Shown one piece after another: positions 1-10,048 of a DNA stretch of 64,000 bases. The translations under genes and the position numbers were made by a program. Position 1 is the stretch's first letter. Every line of letters starts with the position of its first letter. The stretch spans positions 1 through 64,000 of the forward strand of contig JAPEVC010000022.1 in the NCBI GenBank assembly GCA_027946555.1. The letters are read 5' to 3'. The notes beneath the pieces are model-generated. The model was given only the letters and a program-made list of their open reading frames with translations, did no database searches and was not told the origin of the DNA. Source of the stretch: Gnomoniopsis sp. IMI 355080 (taxonomy: Eukaryota; Ascomycota; Sordariomycetes; Diaporthales; Gnomoniaceae).

Positions 1-267
1 CCTACGCAGCCACCCGCCCGGTACAGCAGACCATTCAAATAAATGGCATTGAGGTAGATCTTGCTATATAGTCCTCGCTATAGCCAAAATGCTCCATGCG
101 AGTAATGACAAAAAACAAAAAAAAACAAAAAGAGAGAGATGGACTGTGCCAGGGCTGATGTGGTGCTTGCCTAGAGATCGAGAGCAACTATGTGACAGAC
201 TTCGAAGGGAACCTTGGAAAACAAAATAATTTCTAACATGTGACCACCTGGGCAGTCCTGGATTAGA
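1..267. other. intergenic, window edge
   Basis: This stretch lies downstream of the first UstYa-like gene, which is read on the minus strand. It holds an A-rich run near 105-130 and no open frame or RNA signature I can support. Confidence 0.5.
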
Positions 268-1093
268 CTACATAGACGCTATGTCTCCGTCCTGGGTGAG
301 AGCAAATGCCGGCGTGAGCGGTCCATGGTTGGCCTCAACCCACGACATGATGGCGTCCAGGTCTTTGCATTGGTGTTCAACTCCCCATCCATCCACCTGG
401 ATCCTCCGACCGTCCCTTTCCACCCGCGCCGGCTCGATTGTGAGATCTCCGGCACATAGGAGACTCTGCGAGAGAAAGTCGAAACAGTGCAGAATGTGAT
501 TTGCGTCTCCGTGATGGCGACTCTGTTCGTGTCCCTCGCGCACACCAGCACCTTGCTCGGGACCCTGGTGTTTGCGAAGGAACCGATACTCGGTGTATAC
601 CATTTTCTGGAAGAGTCATTGATTAGCATGTTCAGACCAGATTGGAGTCAGTCGTGCCGGCCACTCACAAGACAGTGCAACTGGTGGAACATGGCGACTG
701 AGAAGCTCTCAATGCCCGACGGATTCTCGATCCCGGGTGGAAAGCCGTACGTCTCGGGATGGGAGATGTTGACGAAACCTTCACCCGTTGGTGAAACTAC
801 ATCATGCCACCTCAGGCCTTCCGACTTCTCACTCTTTTGGAACACCACCGCCTTGGTCGGAACTGGTGAGGCATCTTCAGCGATCTGTGCTGATTCACCA
901 AGTAAGGGGCAAAATTACCATTCGGTGCAAAACCCCCGGTATCGCCTCCAGGTGTCTGGTGGACTCTCCAGCCCGAACAGCTGGAGCTCAATGCTCCGGC
1001 GCGACCAACGCGTTCCAAGCTCATAATAGCGACAGAAAGGCCCACGAGAAAGCCGATGGCTGGAAGACCTAGATAAACGAGCCAACTTCTCAT
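268..1093 (-). CDS. UstYa/DUF3328 family oxidase (RiPP-type), N-terminal exon unresolved
   Basis: UstYa-family proteins are membrane-anchored, probably copper-dependent oxidases that cyclise or oxidise fungal peptides after Kex2 cleavage. Both diagnostic HxxHC motifs are visible: HQLHC near 675 and HILHC near 500, the latter followed by a GWGVEHQC segment typical of the family C-terminus. The intron between them runs 668-607 (GTGAGT to CCAG), joining an exon that lies within 911-669 to 606-268. The membrane segment (WLVYLGLPAIGFLVGLSVAI) sits in another frame just after an ATG at 1093. I cannot find a convincing intron linking it to the frame open from 911, so either an upstream exon is missed or the 5' part is frameshifted. 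The same frame as the membrane segment also has ATGs at 1195 and 1294. The RiPP-like precursor gene lies upstream on the same strand. Confidence 0.75.
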
Positions 1094-1127
1094 ACTTGGA
1101 ACGCGAGATTGAGTGCTTCCAATGACA

Positions 1128-1139
1128 CTACCTAGGTAG
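1128..1139. repeat. palindrome CTACCTAGGTAG
   Basis: A perfect 12-bp palindrome just upstream of the UstYa-like gene. It is one of many copies of a TACCTAGGTA-like motif dispersed in intergenic DNA here. Confidence 0.8.
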
Positions 1140-2404
1140 CTAGAAAATTTGAAAGTCTGGATCCAGTACTGATTCATCGGCCTGAACACTTTCATTGATG
1201 TGGTTGCTACGTCTAATACGTACTTGTGACCTAATTGCAAACACGCGTCCCGTTTTCTGTTCCTGTCTGTGGCTGCTGACCAGCGTCCACGCATCGAGGT
1301 GTTCCAACTGCCAGGTTCTTTGCCTCCTTTGATTCCTCTGTCTCGTGCAGTGCCGACTCACCGAGTGGGGGTTAAAGTGCAAGAACTCGGGACGCTTTCC
1401 CATAACACCCTTAGGCTAAATGAGCCGGACTACGGCCTCCAATGAGTTTCGTTTCTTTGCGAGCGAAGACCTGGGTGATGGCGCCGTCAGCAGAACCAAG
1501 ACGAGGGTTGTCACCCGCCGCGGGTCTAGATTGTCCACGATTATCGGTACGAAGGGTACCTAGGTATCAAAATGGCGTTGGCAGGTGTCTATGCGACGGG
1601 GAAGAAGATCGTCTATCCGAGTCAGAAAGATATAACCAAGAACGGAAATATGCAAGACGCTCGCCTTCCTCATTTGTGAAGCGAGGATGGTCTATTTGTG
1701 TTGTGGCGTGCGATGCAGCTCCTGGTTACATGCGGGGCAGCCTTCTTCGCCGGATACATCCCGCCAATAAGGCATGCATTTGACGACATGTTGCTGCGCA
1801 GGTAAGCAAGTAGTGTCTGCGGCGATGCTGACTGATAGGGTGAACGACGCTTGAGGTCAAGTGTCTTCAGGGTCAAAGCATCATTATTCGCACCCAAAGA
1901 GTTCACTGGCCCAGGTACGAGCAGGATGGATCCTGACTCAGTGTCACCGGTGCGACACGGTTGTGGCAGTCTGGAGTAACAAGGTGCATAAGGTAGTGTA
2001 AGGAAAATCATCTACTGACAGCCAAACCAGGGCGCATATGACGGCCAGAATGACGAAATTGACGACCTCAAGAACGACTAGTGATAAGCAGCGCTGCTAC
2101 ATTGAGATATGAGATACCTTGGACAGAGTCGAGAGAAATGCTCAAGGTTACTGGGGTTTGCACAATGGGTTGAACTGGTACAAAAATATACCTACATTCG
2201 AGGCAACTACGTTTCCGGACTTAAAGTTTTCATGAAACTCTTGTCACCAAATCGAGATGGAGATCATGGAACGGAATCATATTGTCGTTTGGATCCCATG
2301 AAGAGAAACCCATTTACTATCCTCCGACTGGCCACAATTCTGACTGTAAATGATCATGTAGATGCTCCCCACCACGCCAGCACCTAGGACCATCACCTCA
2401 GAAC
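1140..2404. other. intergenic, no supported gene
   Basis: This lies between the UstYa-like gene and the precursor gene, both on the minus strand. A second TACCTAGGTA palindrome is at 1557-1566. A minus-strand open frame of 113 codons (2011-1670) has no recognisable domain, signal peptide or membrane segment, and I do not call it. A missed 5' exon of the UstYa-like gene could lie here. Confidence 0.4.
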
Positions 2405-2641
2405 TCAATCCAGCTCCTCGGTGTCATCAGCCTCGGCGGGAGAAACACCCAGCGTCCAGTACAGTTCAACACGCTTGTCCACCTTTCCCTGCTCAACGGC
2501 GGAGTCTGGCTCTCACATATCATTAGTATTGTCTGGGACCGAGGATTTTTGTGGGGAGGAAGATCTCTCACCGGGCACGGGCACGGCCATAACCGTGGCA
2601 ACGACCATGCCAATGGCGGCGATGACGGCTTGGAATCTCAT
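2405..2641 (-). CDS. putative RiPP precursor peptide with signal peptide and Kex2 site (UstA-like)
   Basis: Two exons, 2641-2572 and 2505-2405, join across a 66-nt intron (GTGAGA donor, ACTAAT branch site about 20 nt before a CCAG acceptor) and give 56 residues. Residues 1-20 form a clear signal peptide (MRFQAVIAAIGMVVATVMAV). A short acidic/basic spacer follows, ending in VDKR at about residues 32-35. The tail begins VELYWTLGV and ends in an acidic stretch (EADDTEELD). This is the plan of fungal Kex2-processed dikaritin precursors: secretory leader, Lys-Arg cleavage, and a core with an aromatic side chain for UstY oxidation. Unlike UstA or PhomA the core is not repeated. Two UstYa-like genes lie on either side. 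The start context is CACCATG and a TATA-like box lies about 120 nt upstream. If the intron is not used, the peptide stops at 42 residues and loses the KR site. A plain secreted peptide is the main alternative. Confidence 0.65.
2506..2571 (-). other. intron of the precursor gene
   Basis: GTGAGA donor at 2571, ACTAAT branch-like site near 2523-2529, acceptor CCAG ending at 2506. Removing these 66 nt brings the Kex2 site and aromatic core into frame with the signal peptide. Confidence 0.65.
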
Positions 2642-2762
2642 GGTGACTGGCGTGAGGTTTGAGAATATTAAATAGTCGAGTATTCGGTAAGTGAAGCTGT
2701 TGAGGAGTGAGTTTGAAGAGTATGTTTTTTGTTCAAGGGGGCGGTGGAGGGGAACTCCAAGG

Positions 2763-2770
2763 TATATATA
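2763..2770 (-). promoter_or_regulatory. TATA-like box of precursor gene
   Basis: TATATATA about 120 nt upstream of the precursor ATG. It is followed by a pyrimidine-rich leader that ends in a good start context. Confidence 0.5.
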
Positions 2771-2790
2771 ACCTTGGAGCCACAGAGCAA

Positions 2791-2800
2791 TACCTAGGTA
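2791..2800. repeat. palindrome TACCTAGGTA
   Basis: A perfect copy of the dispersed palindrome, about 20 nt upstream of the TATA-like box of the precursor gene. Confidence 0.75.
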
Positions 2801-3081
2801 CGTAGAGAGATTGGTTAGAACTGCCGAGAAGAGATAGAAAGGCCGATGGGGGGAGGCTACCATGGAGAAGGATACGGTGGACAGGCAAGCAAAGGCAGGA
2901 GAGGAAGGGCGAGAGATCGAGACACAGAAAGAGCGGGAAAGAGGGGAGGGAGAACAGACGGCCCATGCATGTGCTGAAGCACGCAGCTTGGTCTTACTTG
3001 CATACCTAATACTGAGTGTTGTGCCTACCCCTGTGTTGAATGAGGAAGTGTGCGATCTTCTGATACTACGACATGCTTCCC

Positions 3082-3380
3082 AATCTTTCCACCCCGCCCA
3101 GAACCCAGCTACTTGCGAGCCATTACCAGCATGCGAACGAGCACCCAAATAATTCTGCAGCCTATAGTTGGCTTCCGACTTATCGTCACATCATGAATGA
3201 CAATATTGCGCTATCTTCTGATGTATGCAAAATATGTCCCGATCTGTCCATCCTGATGCCGCCCAAACCCCAGCTACCGTCCATGAACGTACCTTAGCCA
3301 CACTGATGGCAACCCATCATGCAATAAGCACCCAGATGCTTCTTTAGCCTATAGCCGGCTTCCGACTTATCCTTCACAAC
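3082..3380. repeat. imperfect tandem duplication in divergent promoter
   Basis: Two diverged copies, about 3082-3195 and 3243-3380, share blocks in the same order: a CCGCCCA(G)AACCC(C)AGCTAC segment, AAGCACCCA/GAGCACCCA, and GCCTATAGYYGGCTTCCGACTTAT. They lie between the precursor gene and the second UstYa-like gene, which are transcribed away from each other. Confidence 0.7.
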
Positions 3381-3622
3381 TAGGACAAATTGGCATACGT
3401 ATCGGGAAGCGAAGCAGAAGACGAGAGGCCGGGATATTCACCTGACCTTCATAGTCAGCTCTTCGACGCTCGGCGCCTGGTATTCATCCATCATCCCCCA
3501 ATACTTTTCCAACCCCTTGCTCTTCCTCCTCTTCCCATCCGCGGTTATTCCAGGGTTCTCTCCAAGAAAGGCCTATAGCTGTCCATTACCTTAATCAAGA
3601 CCCAGAGGTATACTATCACAAC

Positions 3623-4841
3623 ATGGCATTCAGCGTCAAATCTTTCTTACCTGAATGGCGTCGTAAGAGACTTTGGGCCCCCGTTCCCACTAGGGAGCAA
3701 GACTCGGACGTGGAGAAGAGGTTCCTCGAAGATTCCAGTCATGACGATGCCAGTCGATCCACGTCGGAAGATGGGGACCTCAAGTGGTCTCTAGCTCCCG
3801 CCCAGAGCACATTCCGGAGATACTCAATATCTTGGATCCTGCTATCGGCCAATATCCTGATCTTCTGTGCCTCTCTTTGGGCCAACCGTAGCGCGCTATG
3901 GGATGAAAACTATTGCGTCAGAAAGACGTCCTCCTTCTGTAGCGCCACCCTGTTTCCTTTACCCTGTCGATGGTTCTTGAGACGGCCAATTGCTGACCCG
4001 AATCAATAGCACCTGTCACCGAATCCATGAGTGTCAAATTGCATGATGTGACGCTCAACGGAACCGTGTGGCCTGCTATGGGAACAATGGGTTGGACGCG
4101 GCTGCCCAAGGGCGACCCAGTCGGCGAGGAGATGTGGGAGTCTTTCGAGAACATCACGACCTTCCCCATCACGCGGCAGGATGTGATCAAGCTCGGCAAG
4201 GACCCGGCCACAGTGGCCAAGTTCGAGGACGACTTCTGGGGTCTCGGCGACGACGCCTACATCGCGACCATTGACGCGACGCACAAGATGCACTGCCTCA
4301 ACGAATTGCGAAAGGCGGCCTTTGACACATTCGACCGCAAGCATCCCCGCAAGAAGCAGCACAGCCAGCTCTGGTGGCTGCACCAGCGGCACTGCCTCGA
4401 CATGCTCGCCCAGGACATCATCTGCCACGCCGACTCCGAGGTCTTCACCTTCCAGTGGGTGGACACGCAGCGAAAACCGTTCCCCGACTTCAGCATCAAC
4501 CGCAAGTGTCGGAGCATGGACGACCTGTTCGAGTTCCGCAGAACGCACGGCGTCGACATGGAGAAGTATCTCACCATGAAGAAGCCCAAGCACGCACATC
4601 AGATTCCGAACGAGCCGGGGTACTACGCTATGGTACGTATTCGTGATCAATAAAGATTGCCGTGACAACAGATTTCTAATCTTATACTTGCGCCTAGTTT
4701 GGATTTGAGGGGAGTGACCTCTTTCCCGGTGGCAAGGGTGCTCCCGAGCTTCCTGACCTGACCCAGTGGTTTGGCAACGCCAGCCGGAATGACGGCAATG
4801 GGCATTGGAACAATATCGGGGGTCGGGACCAACAGCTGTAG
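3623..4841 (+). CDS. UstYa/DUF3328 family oxidase (second copy)
   Basis: Three exons, 3623-3938, 4010-4632 and 4698-4841, give 360 residues; both introns (71 and 65 nt) have good GT-AG ends. A cytosolic N-terminus rich in charged and Ser residues precedes one membrane helix (ISWILLSANILIFCASLWA, about residues 73-91). Then come the family segment WDENYCVRKTSSF, the first motif HKMHC, and the second motif HQRHC with a following Cys (IICHAD). The paired HxxHC motifs are those thought to bind the catalytic metal in UstYa-type oxidases. The protein is longer than usual because the C-terminus carries an extra Gly/Asn-rich tail after the WFGN segment. The start context is ACAACATGG. It is divergent from the precursor gene, which fits co-regulation. 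Identity as a family member is secure; substrate is inference. Confidence 0.88.
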
Positions 4842-6256
4842 CGGAACACTGGGGTCCGCAAGTGGTTTGAAATGCTCAGTGGCAAATCACCAAATGGGTT
4901 GATGTTGTTGGCGCCATCCATGGATGGTCACGATTCCTTTGACAGTTGTCCAGTCAATAACAGGTACAAACTTGCCAATTGAAGGACTATAGTATGCTGT
5001 AGGTATCAAGGGTATTCTCACAACCCAAACCTCTATCAATATAGGCTTAAGTGTCGGTTCTATGGGCAAAACCACCCAACTAAAGCATACCGGTGCCCGA
5101 TCTGCAATTCCAGTGTACTCTGCGATTACTTAATGCAAAGTGCGCTTATTGTAAGGGTAAATATATAGCAAATAGTGAAGAGTGTAAAGTCCGGCGAGAG
5201 CTCTATACCTAAACTCTTCTCATCAACAGAGGAAAGTATTGTCCGAGCCCGGCTACAGTCTCCCTAAAATCTATCCTATAGCATGATTATAATAGAAGGG
5301 ATATAGCTTATTATACTCTTTTCAACTTTATAGTTAGAACTGAGGAATCTATAGACAAGCAGCTTCATTCGATTCATTGTAGAGCAGCTTACCTGCAAAG
5401 ACATTGTTACACCATCATTGTGGCGGACTTGTCCTGGCCAAGAGCCTGGCAAGTCCGAGGCAGCGAAACAAACACCATGAAAATTATGCAGAATGTTATA
5501 CCGACCTAGTTACCTAGTGTGTCAACAGTGCTCTCTATGCCTCCGCAACGTTACGAGGCGTTCCTCCATCCCATACGGGACTCCATTTCACGATGAGATG
5601 GAGGCCAGAAGGTGGTATGGTCGCCTAGGTGCGGGGAGAACCTCAACGTCGACGGGATTCCGTGCCTGTTGAAGATGGAATGTACACTTCCACATTTATC
5701 TAGGTTGCAAGCACACTAGAAACTCTGGCCTCTATGATTGGTATGCCACATTGCCAGTGTCATTCTACAGCTATCGACAGTGTAGTCGGATGGTGCGATG
5801 CTCTGAATGGCTTCGGATGCCCGGGAATGAGCTACCGATTGAGAGTCGATGTTTATTCTTCATTCATTTGATATTATTTGTCTTTACAGGATCATCTAGC
5901 ATACAAGGTCTCACTGTCCTGGAAACAGGTTGGTTGAGAAATCCCTTTCTTTTGACATGATTTTCAGATGTGTGGCTGGCTGGCTACGGATTTCGAGGGC
6001 GACATATATGAGATTCTGGAATATGTTGGTAGATGAATCCCGTAAGCATCACACGTTCCCATTTATGTTGAGTCAAAGGCGTACCTCGACACCCACGCCA
6101 TTCTTAGGGCCGGGCTGTGACATTTTCGCAGAAGTTACATCGGGTGTGGTGTTCAGGTCGTGTTCCATGTTCATTTCAGTCGTGAGGCTATTATAGAAAT
6201 GCACTCAAATCCAACCCATTCATGACGTTGCGTCATATGATCTAACTCTGCCCTTT
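4842..6256. other. intergenic with AT-rich degenerate segment
   Basis: Between the second UstYa-like gene and the downstream SDR gene, which converge. The 5080-5400 part is AT-rich and contains a possible retroelement remnant (listed separately). I see no supported gene in 5400-6256. Confidence 0.4.
5110..5210 (+). mobile_element. possible degenerate LINE/gag zinc-knuckle remnant
   Basis: One frame reads KCAYCKGKYIANSEECKVRRE before a stop. That resembles the CxxCxxxHxxxxxxC knuckle with the following ANSxxCxxRR found in fungal LINE and gag-like proteins, with the His position altered (Tyr at that place). The flanks are AT-rich, as expected of repeat-induced point mutation. Only about 25 codons support this, so it is tentative. 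Confidence 0.3.
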
Positions 6257-7276
6257 TCAAAACAAACGCACTGTGGTGGTCACCCCAGCATCAATGAGCA
6301 GACCAGTGCCGTTGATGTAACTTGCAGCCGGACTGCACAAGTACGCAATGGTATCCGAAACCTCCTCACACTCGGCCGCACGCTTGATGGGAACTACGGC
6401 CGAGATCATGCCCTGGACCTCGGGGTTCTTCTTCAGCTCCTGGTCCAGCAACGGTGTGCGGACCCATGTTGGGCAGACAGCATTCACACGGATGCCTTCA
6501 GGACAGTGATCCATGGCTGGTAGATGGTTAGCCTGTGTATTCCCCCGTGATCCTTCTATCCGGAATACTGTCACTTACATGCCATCTTGGTAATTGCCAT
6601 GAACGCATGTTTGGAGATGGTGTAGGAGCCTTTGCCAGGGAGCCCAACGTACGAGTTGGCGGATGCAATGTTGACAATGGAGCCGCGGCCGATATCCCGT
6701 ATCCCATTGCGACTGTTCCAGGTCTTGGGCTCCTGCTTGAGCATTGCGGCGATCTGGGCCTTCACGCAGATCAGGTTGCCGCGAGCGTTGATGTTCATTA
6801 TGCGGTCGTAATTTTCCATGTCAGTTTCGACGAGCGGTGCATGCACGCCATTATCAACCTTTGCTCAGGAAGGTTAGTGTTCAGTAGATGAATGCCCTCA
6901 AAACAGTGCGTGAGCGAGACTCACTCCGGCGGCGTTCACAGCATAATCGAGCCGCCCGAACTCCTTGACCACAAAATCGACAGTGGCCTGCACGGACTTA
7001 TCGTCTTGAACATTCATCTCAAAGGTTGTAGTTTGGTATGCCTTGTTGCTAGCATACTTCTTGCTCTCCTCCGAGGAGGCCTTGGCCGTCTCCATGTTCA
7101 TATCGGCGAACACAACGACTTTGGCGCCAGCCTCGGCGAGGGAGAAAGCGGCCTCCTTGCCGATGCCGCTGCCGGACTGTAGGGAAAAGTTAGCAGTCAT
7201 TGGAGATTTGAGTTTGGTATACTGTATTTACTCCGACAACAAGGGCAACGCCATCAAGCTGGGTGCTGATGATCAT
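6257..7276 (-). CDS. short-chain dehydrogenase/reductase (classical SDR)
   Basis: Four exons, 7276-7232, 7176-6925, 6858-6579 and 6516-6257, give 278 residues. This is an NAD(P)-dependent oxidoreductase of the classical SDR family, usual length for the family. The nucleotide-binding motif spans the first splice junction and reads VVGSGSGIGKE, with Val in place of the usual Thr. NAAG, the catalytic Ser in NIASANS and the YTISK catalytic pair are present, followed by IRVNAVCPTWVRTP. All three introns begin GTAA or GTGA and end in AG. It is convergent with the second UstYa-like gene, 1.4 kb away, so membership in a peptide-modifying cluster is possible but unproved. Substrate cannot be told from sequence. 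Confidence 0.88.
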
Positions 7277-9750
7277 TGTAGCGTTGTGTGATATGGTTTG
7301 TGTTAAAGCCTCGCAATAGACAACGTTTGCGGATGCGTGGCGAGAGGAAAGAGAAAGTTTAAGTTGTTCGTAACGGAAGCCAGGTGATTTTAATGTCTTT
7401 TCTGTGCTCTTTGGCTCCTGCTTCTTCTCTTGATTCGTTCAAATATTCCTGCTGCATCTTGTTGGATGGGTCTGCGTGCTGGAACGGCTGCGTTCAATGT
7501 AACATTGTAGTGTTGTTGGTTGCGGCACAGCACTCTAAAAGAGGGGACCCATATGTAACAATTTGTTCTCCTTGTACTGGGCTCCATGAGGTGGTCGTCA
7601 CTGATGAGAAGTATGAATTGAGGACGTCGCTACACTCAATTTCAAGCCTTCATATATCTAGTAGACTAAAGATAGGTTTCCAGATGTTGAAATTGATGTA
7701 TACATGAGCTGAGTGGGGGTTCAAGGCCTTATTTGGGCAGTGTGCTCCCCTTTCTTCCTCGTGAGATACCATACACCACATTACACTCAACTTGAAGTTT
7801 TTTTTAACAGGGTCATATTGCAGCGATCACACTACACTACACTTGACGCTTCAGTTGGTTGCAGTGCAGTTGGCGGTATTTGTGACAGAAACAGACTTTG
7901 ACCAGACGAGGATCAATGAAGAAAACACTAGTGAGGACCTATGGCTAACCAGAATTAGGATAGCATCGTTCATGACTCGGACCCTCCTCAGCCCTACAAT
8001 CCTCTTCAGCAGTGAATGCCGTTGTGCAAGATGAGTGTTGATGAGGACTGACGTCTTGCCTCGAGCAAAGTCTGATATAAGGCCCCACGCGTTTCTTACA
8101 TCGTCGAAGCCGTTTTCGTAACGTACAATTTTCATAGGCTGGGCTTTGGGTTGAATTATACACAAGTCCTCTTCCCTTCCTTCCCCCCCCCCCCTTTTTT
8201 TCTGGGCCTCTCTGCCACAGATGCCAATTGGCAACACGCATATGTACATGCTAAGTCTGCCTGAATGTTTTTCGGAAAGGCATGGCCCCAAATAGCGAAT
8301 TCAATTATGTAAACATGGAAGCCAGCCTTGAACCATGCTTTTACTGGTACGGCTTTCCAGTGCATTTCCATTGAGAAGATACCGATCCATGGAAACAAGA
8401 AGCGGCCTAACACAACAACCCGAAGAGCTGATCCGGACAAATCAAACTCCCCGAAATCTTCAAATCAGTCAAACACTTTTTATAAGAAAGAAAGGTAAGA
8501 AGAAAAAAAGGATCAATTAAAAACTGTGAAAGGCAAGGCTGCCTTGTTAGCCGGAAGTCTGACAGTTTTCGAAATATTATCCATCTGGATATAACTAAAA
8601 ACCTTCTTCTCCTGTGAGAATACCAACAAAAATACATTGTTGCAATGCCAATGCATATTCGGAAATAGGGTGGGCATAGCAAAGATCTCTTGCTACTGAA
8701 ACTTTGTTTTCTTACGTGGGTACCGAGGTAATCAATGGGAAACGGGGTGAATAGCATTCCTTGCTGAATGAATGAGCGCGCGGCGCGCGCTTCCCAAGCC
8801 TCCGTCGCCAGTGCTATTGAACCGGGGAATTTAGTTAAGAATTATCCGTGGCTATATGAAGTCGTTGCAAGTATGAAGTTGAAAGGGCACAGCATGCTCA
8901 ATACATTCATACGCTGAATATAGAACTAGTTTCTAGACCCTAATCCGATATGATTGGAATGGAGGAGGAAGGAAATTACTTAGATGTTCGAGCTGCTGTC
9001 AGTCGGGAATATTGATAGTTCAGACCCTTGTCTACCATGGATACTACTGCATGTCACATGTGACCCTGGTGCCCACTACCACTTTTAGCAACTCAGACCA
9101 TTCAAGCCCAATTATAGACGATACTGAGGTAAAGGACATATACGGTAAGATGCCCATTGGATGTGATCTGAGGCGCTCAAATATCACATCTCATAGCATG
9201 ATGCTCTGAGGTATTCGACAGTCAGCAACTCTTCACATAGCTGGAATATCACAGAGCGGTTTCACCGAGTGCCTGTAGCTTTATCAAGCATGTCAACAAT
9301 CAATGACACCAAGTCTTGATCACCAGGAGTCAAGCTCCTTGTTATGTCTGAATGAATAGAGAAGAAGAATGCTCCTTAACCCAAAGTCTGCAATACTTTA
9401 AGTTTAATCCAGCCAAGCTACGTTTCGTGTTTGCCTACCCACCTAGGTAGGTAGGCACTTGGCCGGGTAATTAAAAACTTGGCATTGCTCCACCCCTGAT
9501 GACTCCTGAACAGAGTGGCCCTCAAGTTTATTAGGCGTCCTACTGACAGGATGCTGCCAGAGTAATAATAGAAGAGCAAAAATGAACATATAAAATGCAA
9601 GTTGGCTAGAATGATTATGCCCAGGACTAACCATCTTTACTCATCAACCTTCTCCCTCATCTTCTAAGGAACAACTCTAAACCAACAACCTTTATCAATA
9701 ACACACAAAGACGCTGTCAACTTCCAGCTTCTCTAACACACATATACACA
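7277..9750. other. intergenic, no supported gene
   Basis: A 2.5-kb stretch with several short open frames on both strands, none with a recognisable domain. It holds C and T homopolymer runs near 8185-8205, a GC-palindromic patch near 8776-8790, and a CCTAGG-containing palindrome copy near 9442-9447. The right end is the promoter of the cysteine-rich secreted protein. Confidence 0.45.
9589..9595 (+). promoter_or_regulatory. TATA box of small secreted protein gene
   Basis: TATAAAA lies about 160 nt before the ATG, and a CA-rich leader precedes the start. Confidence 0.5.
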
Positions 9751-10048
9751 ATGCAGTACGCGATCCTTACTCTTCTTGCCTCTCTCCTGGCAGCGACTTC
9801 GGCCGTGGCCCAAAATACCGGAGAATGCGGTCCCGATAGCTACAGCGGTCAATACTACTGTATCATTGACGGCGTGGTAAGTTTTGTGGAAACAAACATC
9901 CGCAATTGTTCTGTTCTACAATCCAAAGAAAACAGACTAACGAAGGAAACAGTCATACTATTGTGCAACGGGATCTTGCGAGGGTCGTTCTGGCTCCGAG
10001 TACCCCTGCAGTGGTGGTGATGGAACCTATGAGTGCCCTGCCGAATAA
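9751..10048 (+). CDS. small cysteine-rich secreted protein, effector-like
   Basis: Two exons, 9751-9876 and 9953-10048, joined over a 76-nt intron (GTAAGT; GACTAAC branch; ACAG), encode 73 residues. Residues 1-20 are a typical signal peptide ending AVA. The mature part of about 53 residues holds six cysteines in the pattern GEC, YYC, YYC, GSC, YPC, YEC, with Tyr before several of them, consistent with three disulphides. No family is recognised. Small size, secretion and even cysteine number are the usual features of fungal effector or antimicrobial candidates. It stands alone, with no gene within 1 kb. Confidence 0.75.

Noticed and set aside
1670..2011. Minus-strand frame between the UstYa-like and precursor genes, considered as a second peptide precursor
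   Set aside because: It has no signal peptide and no ordered basic cleavage sites; composition is not precursor-like.
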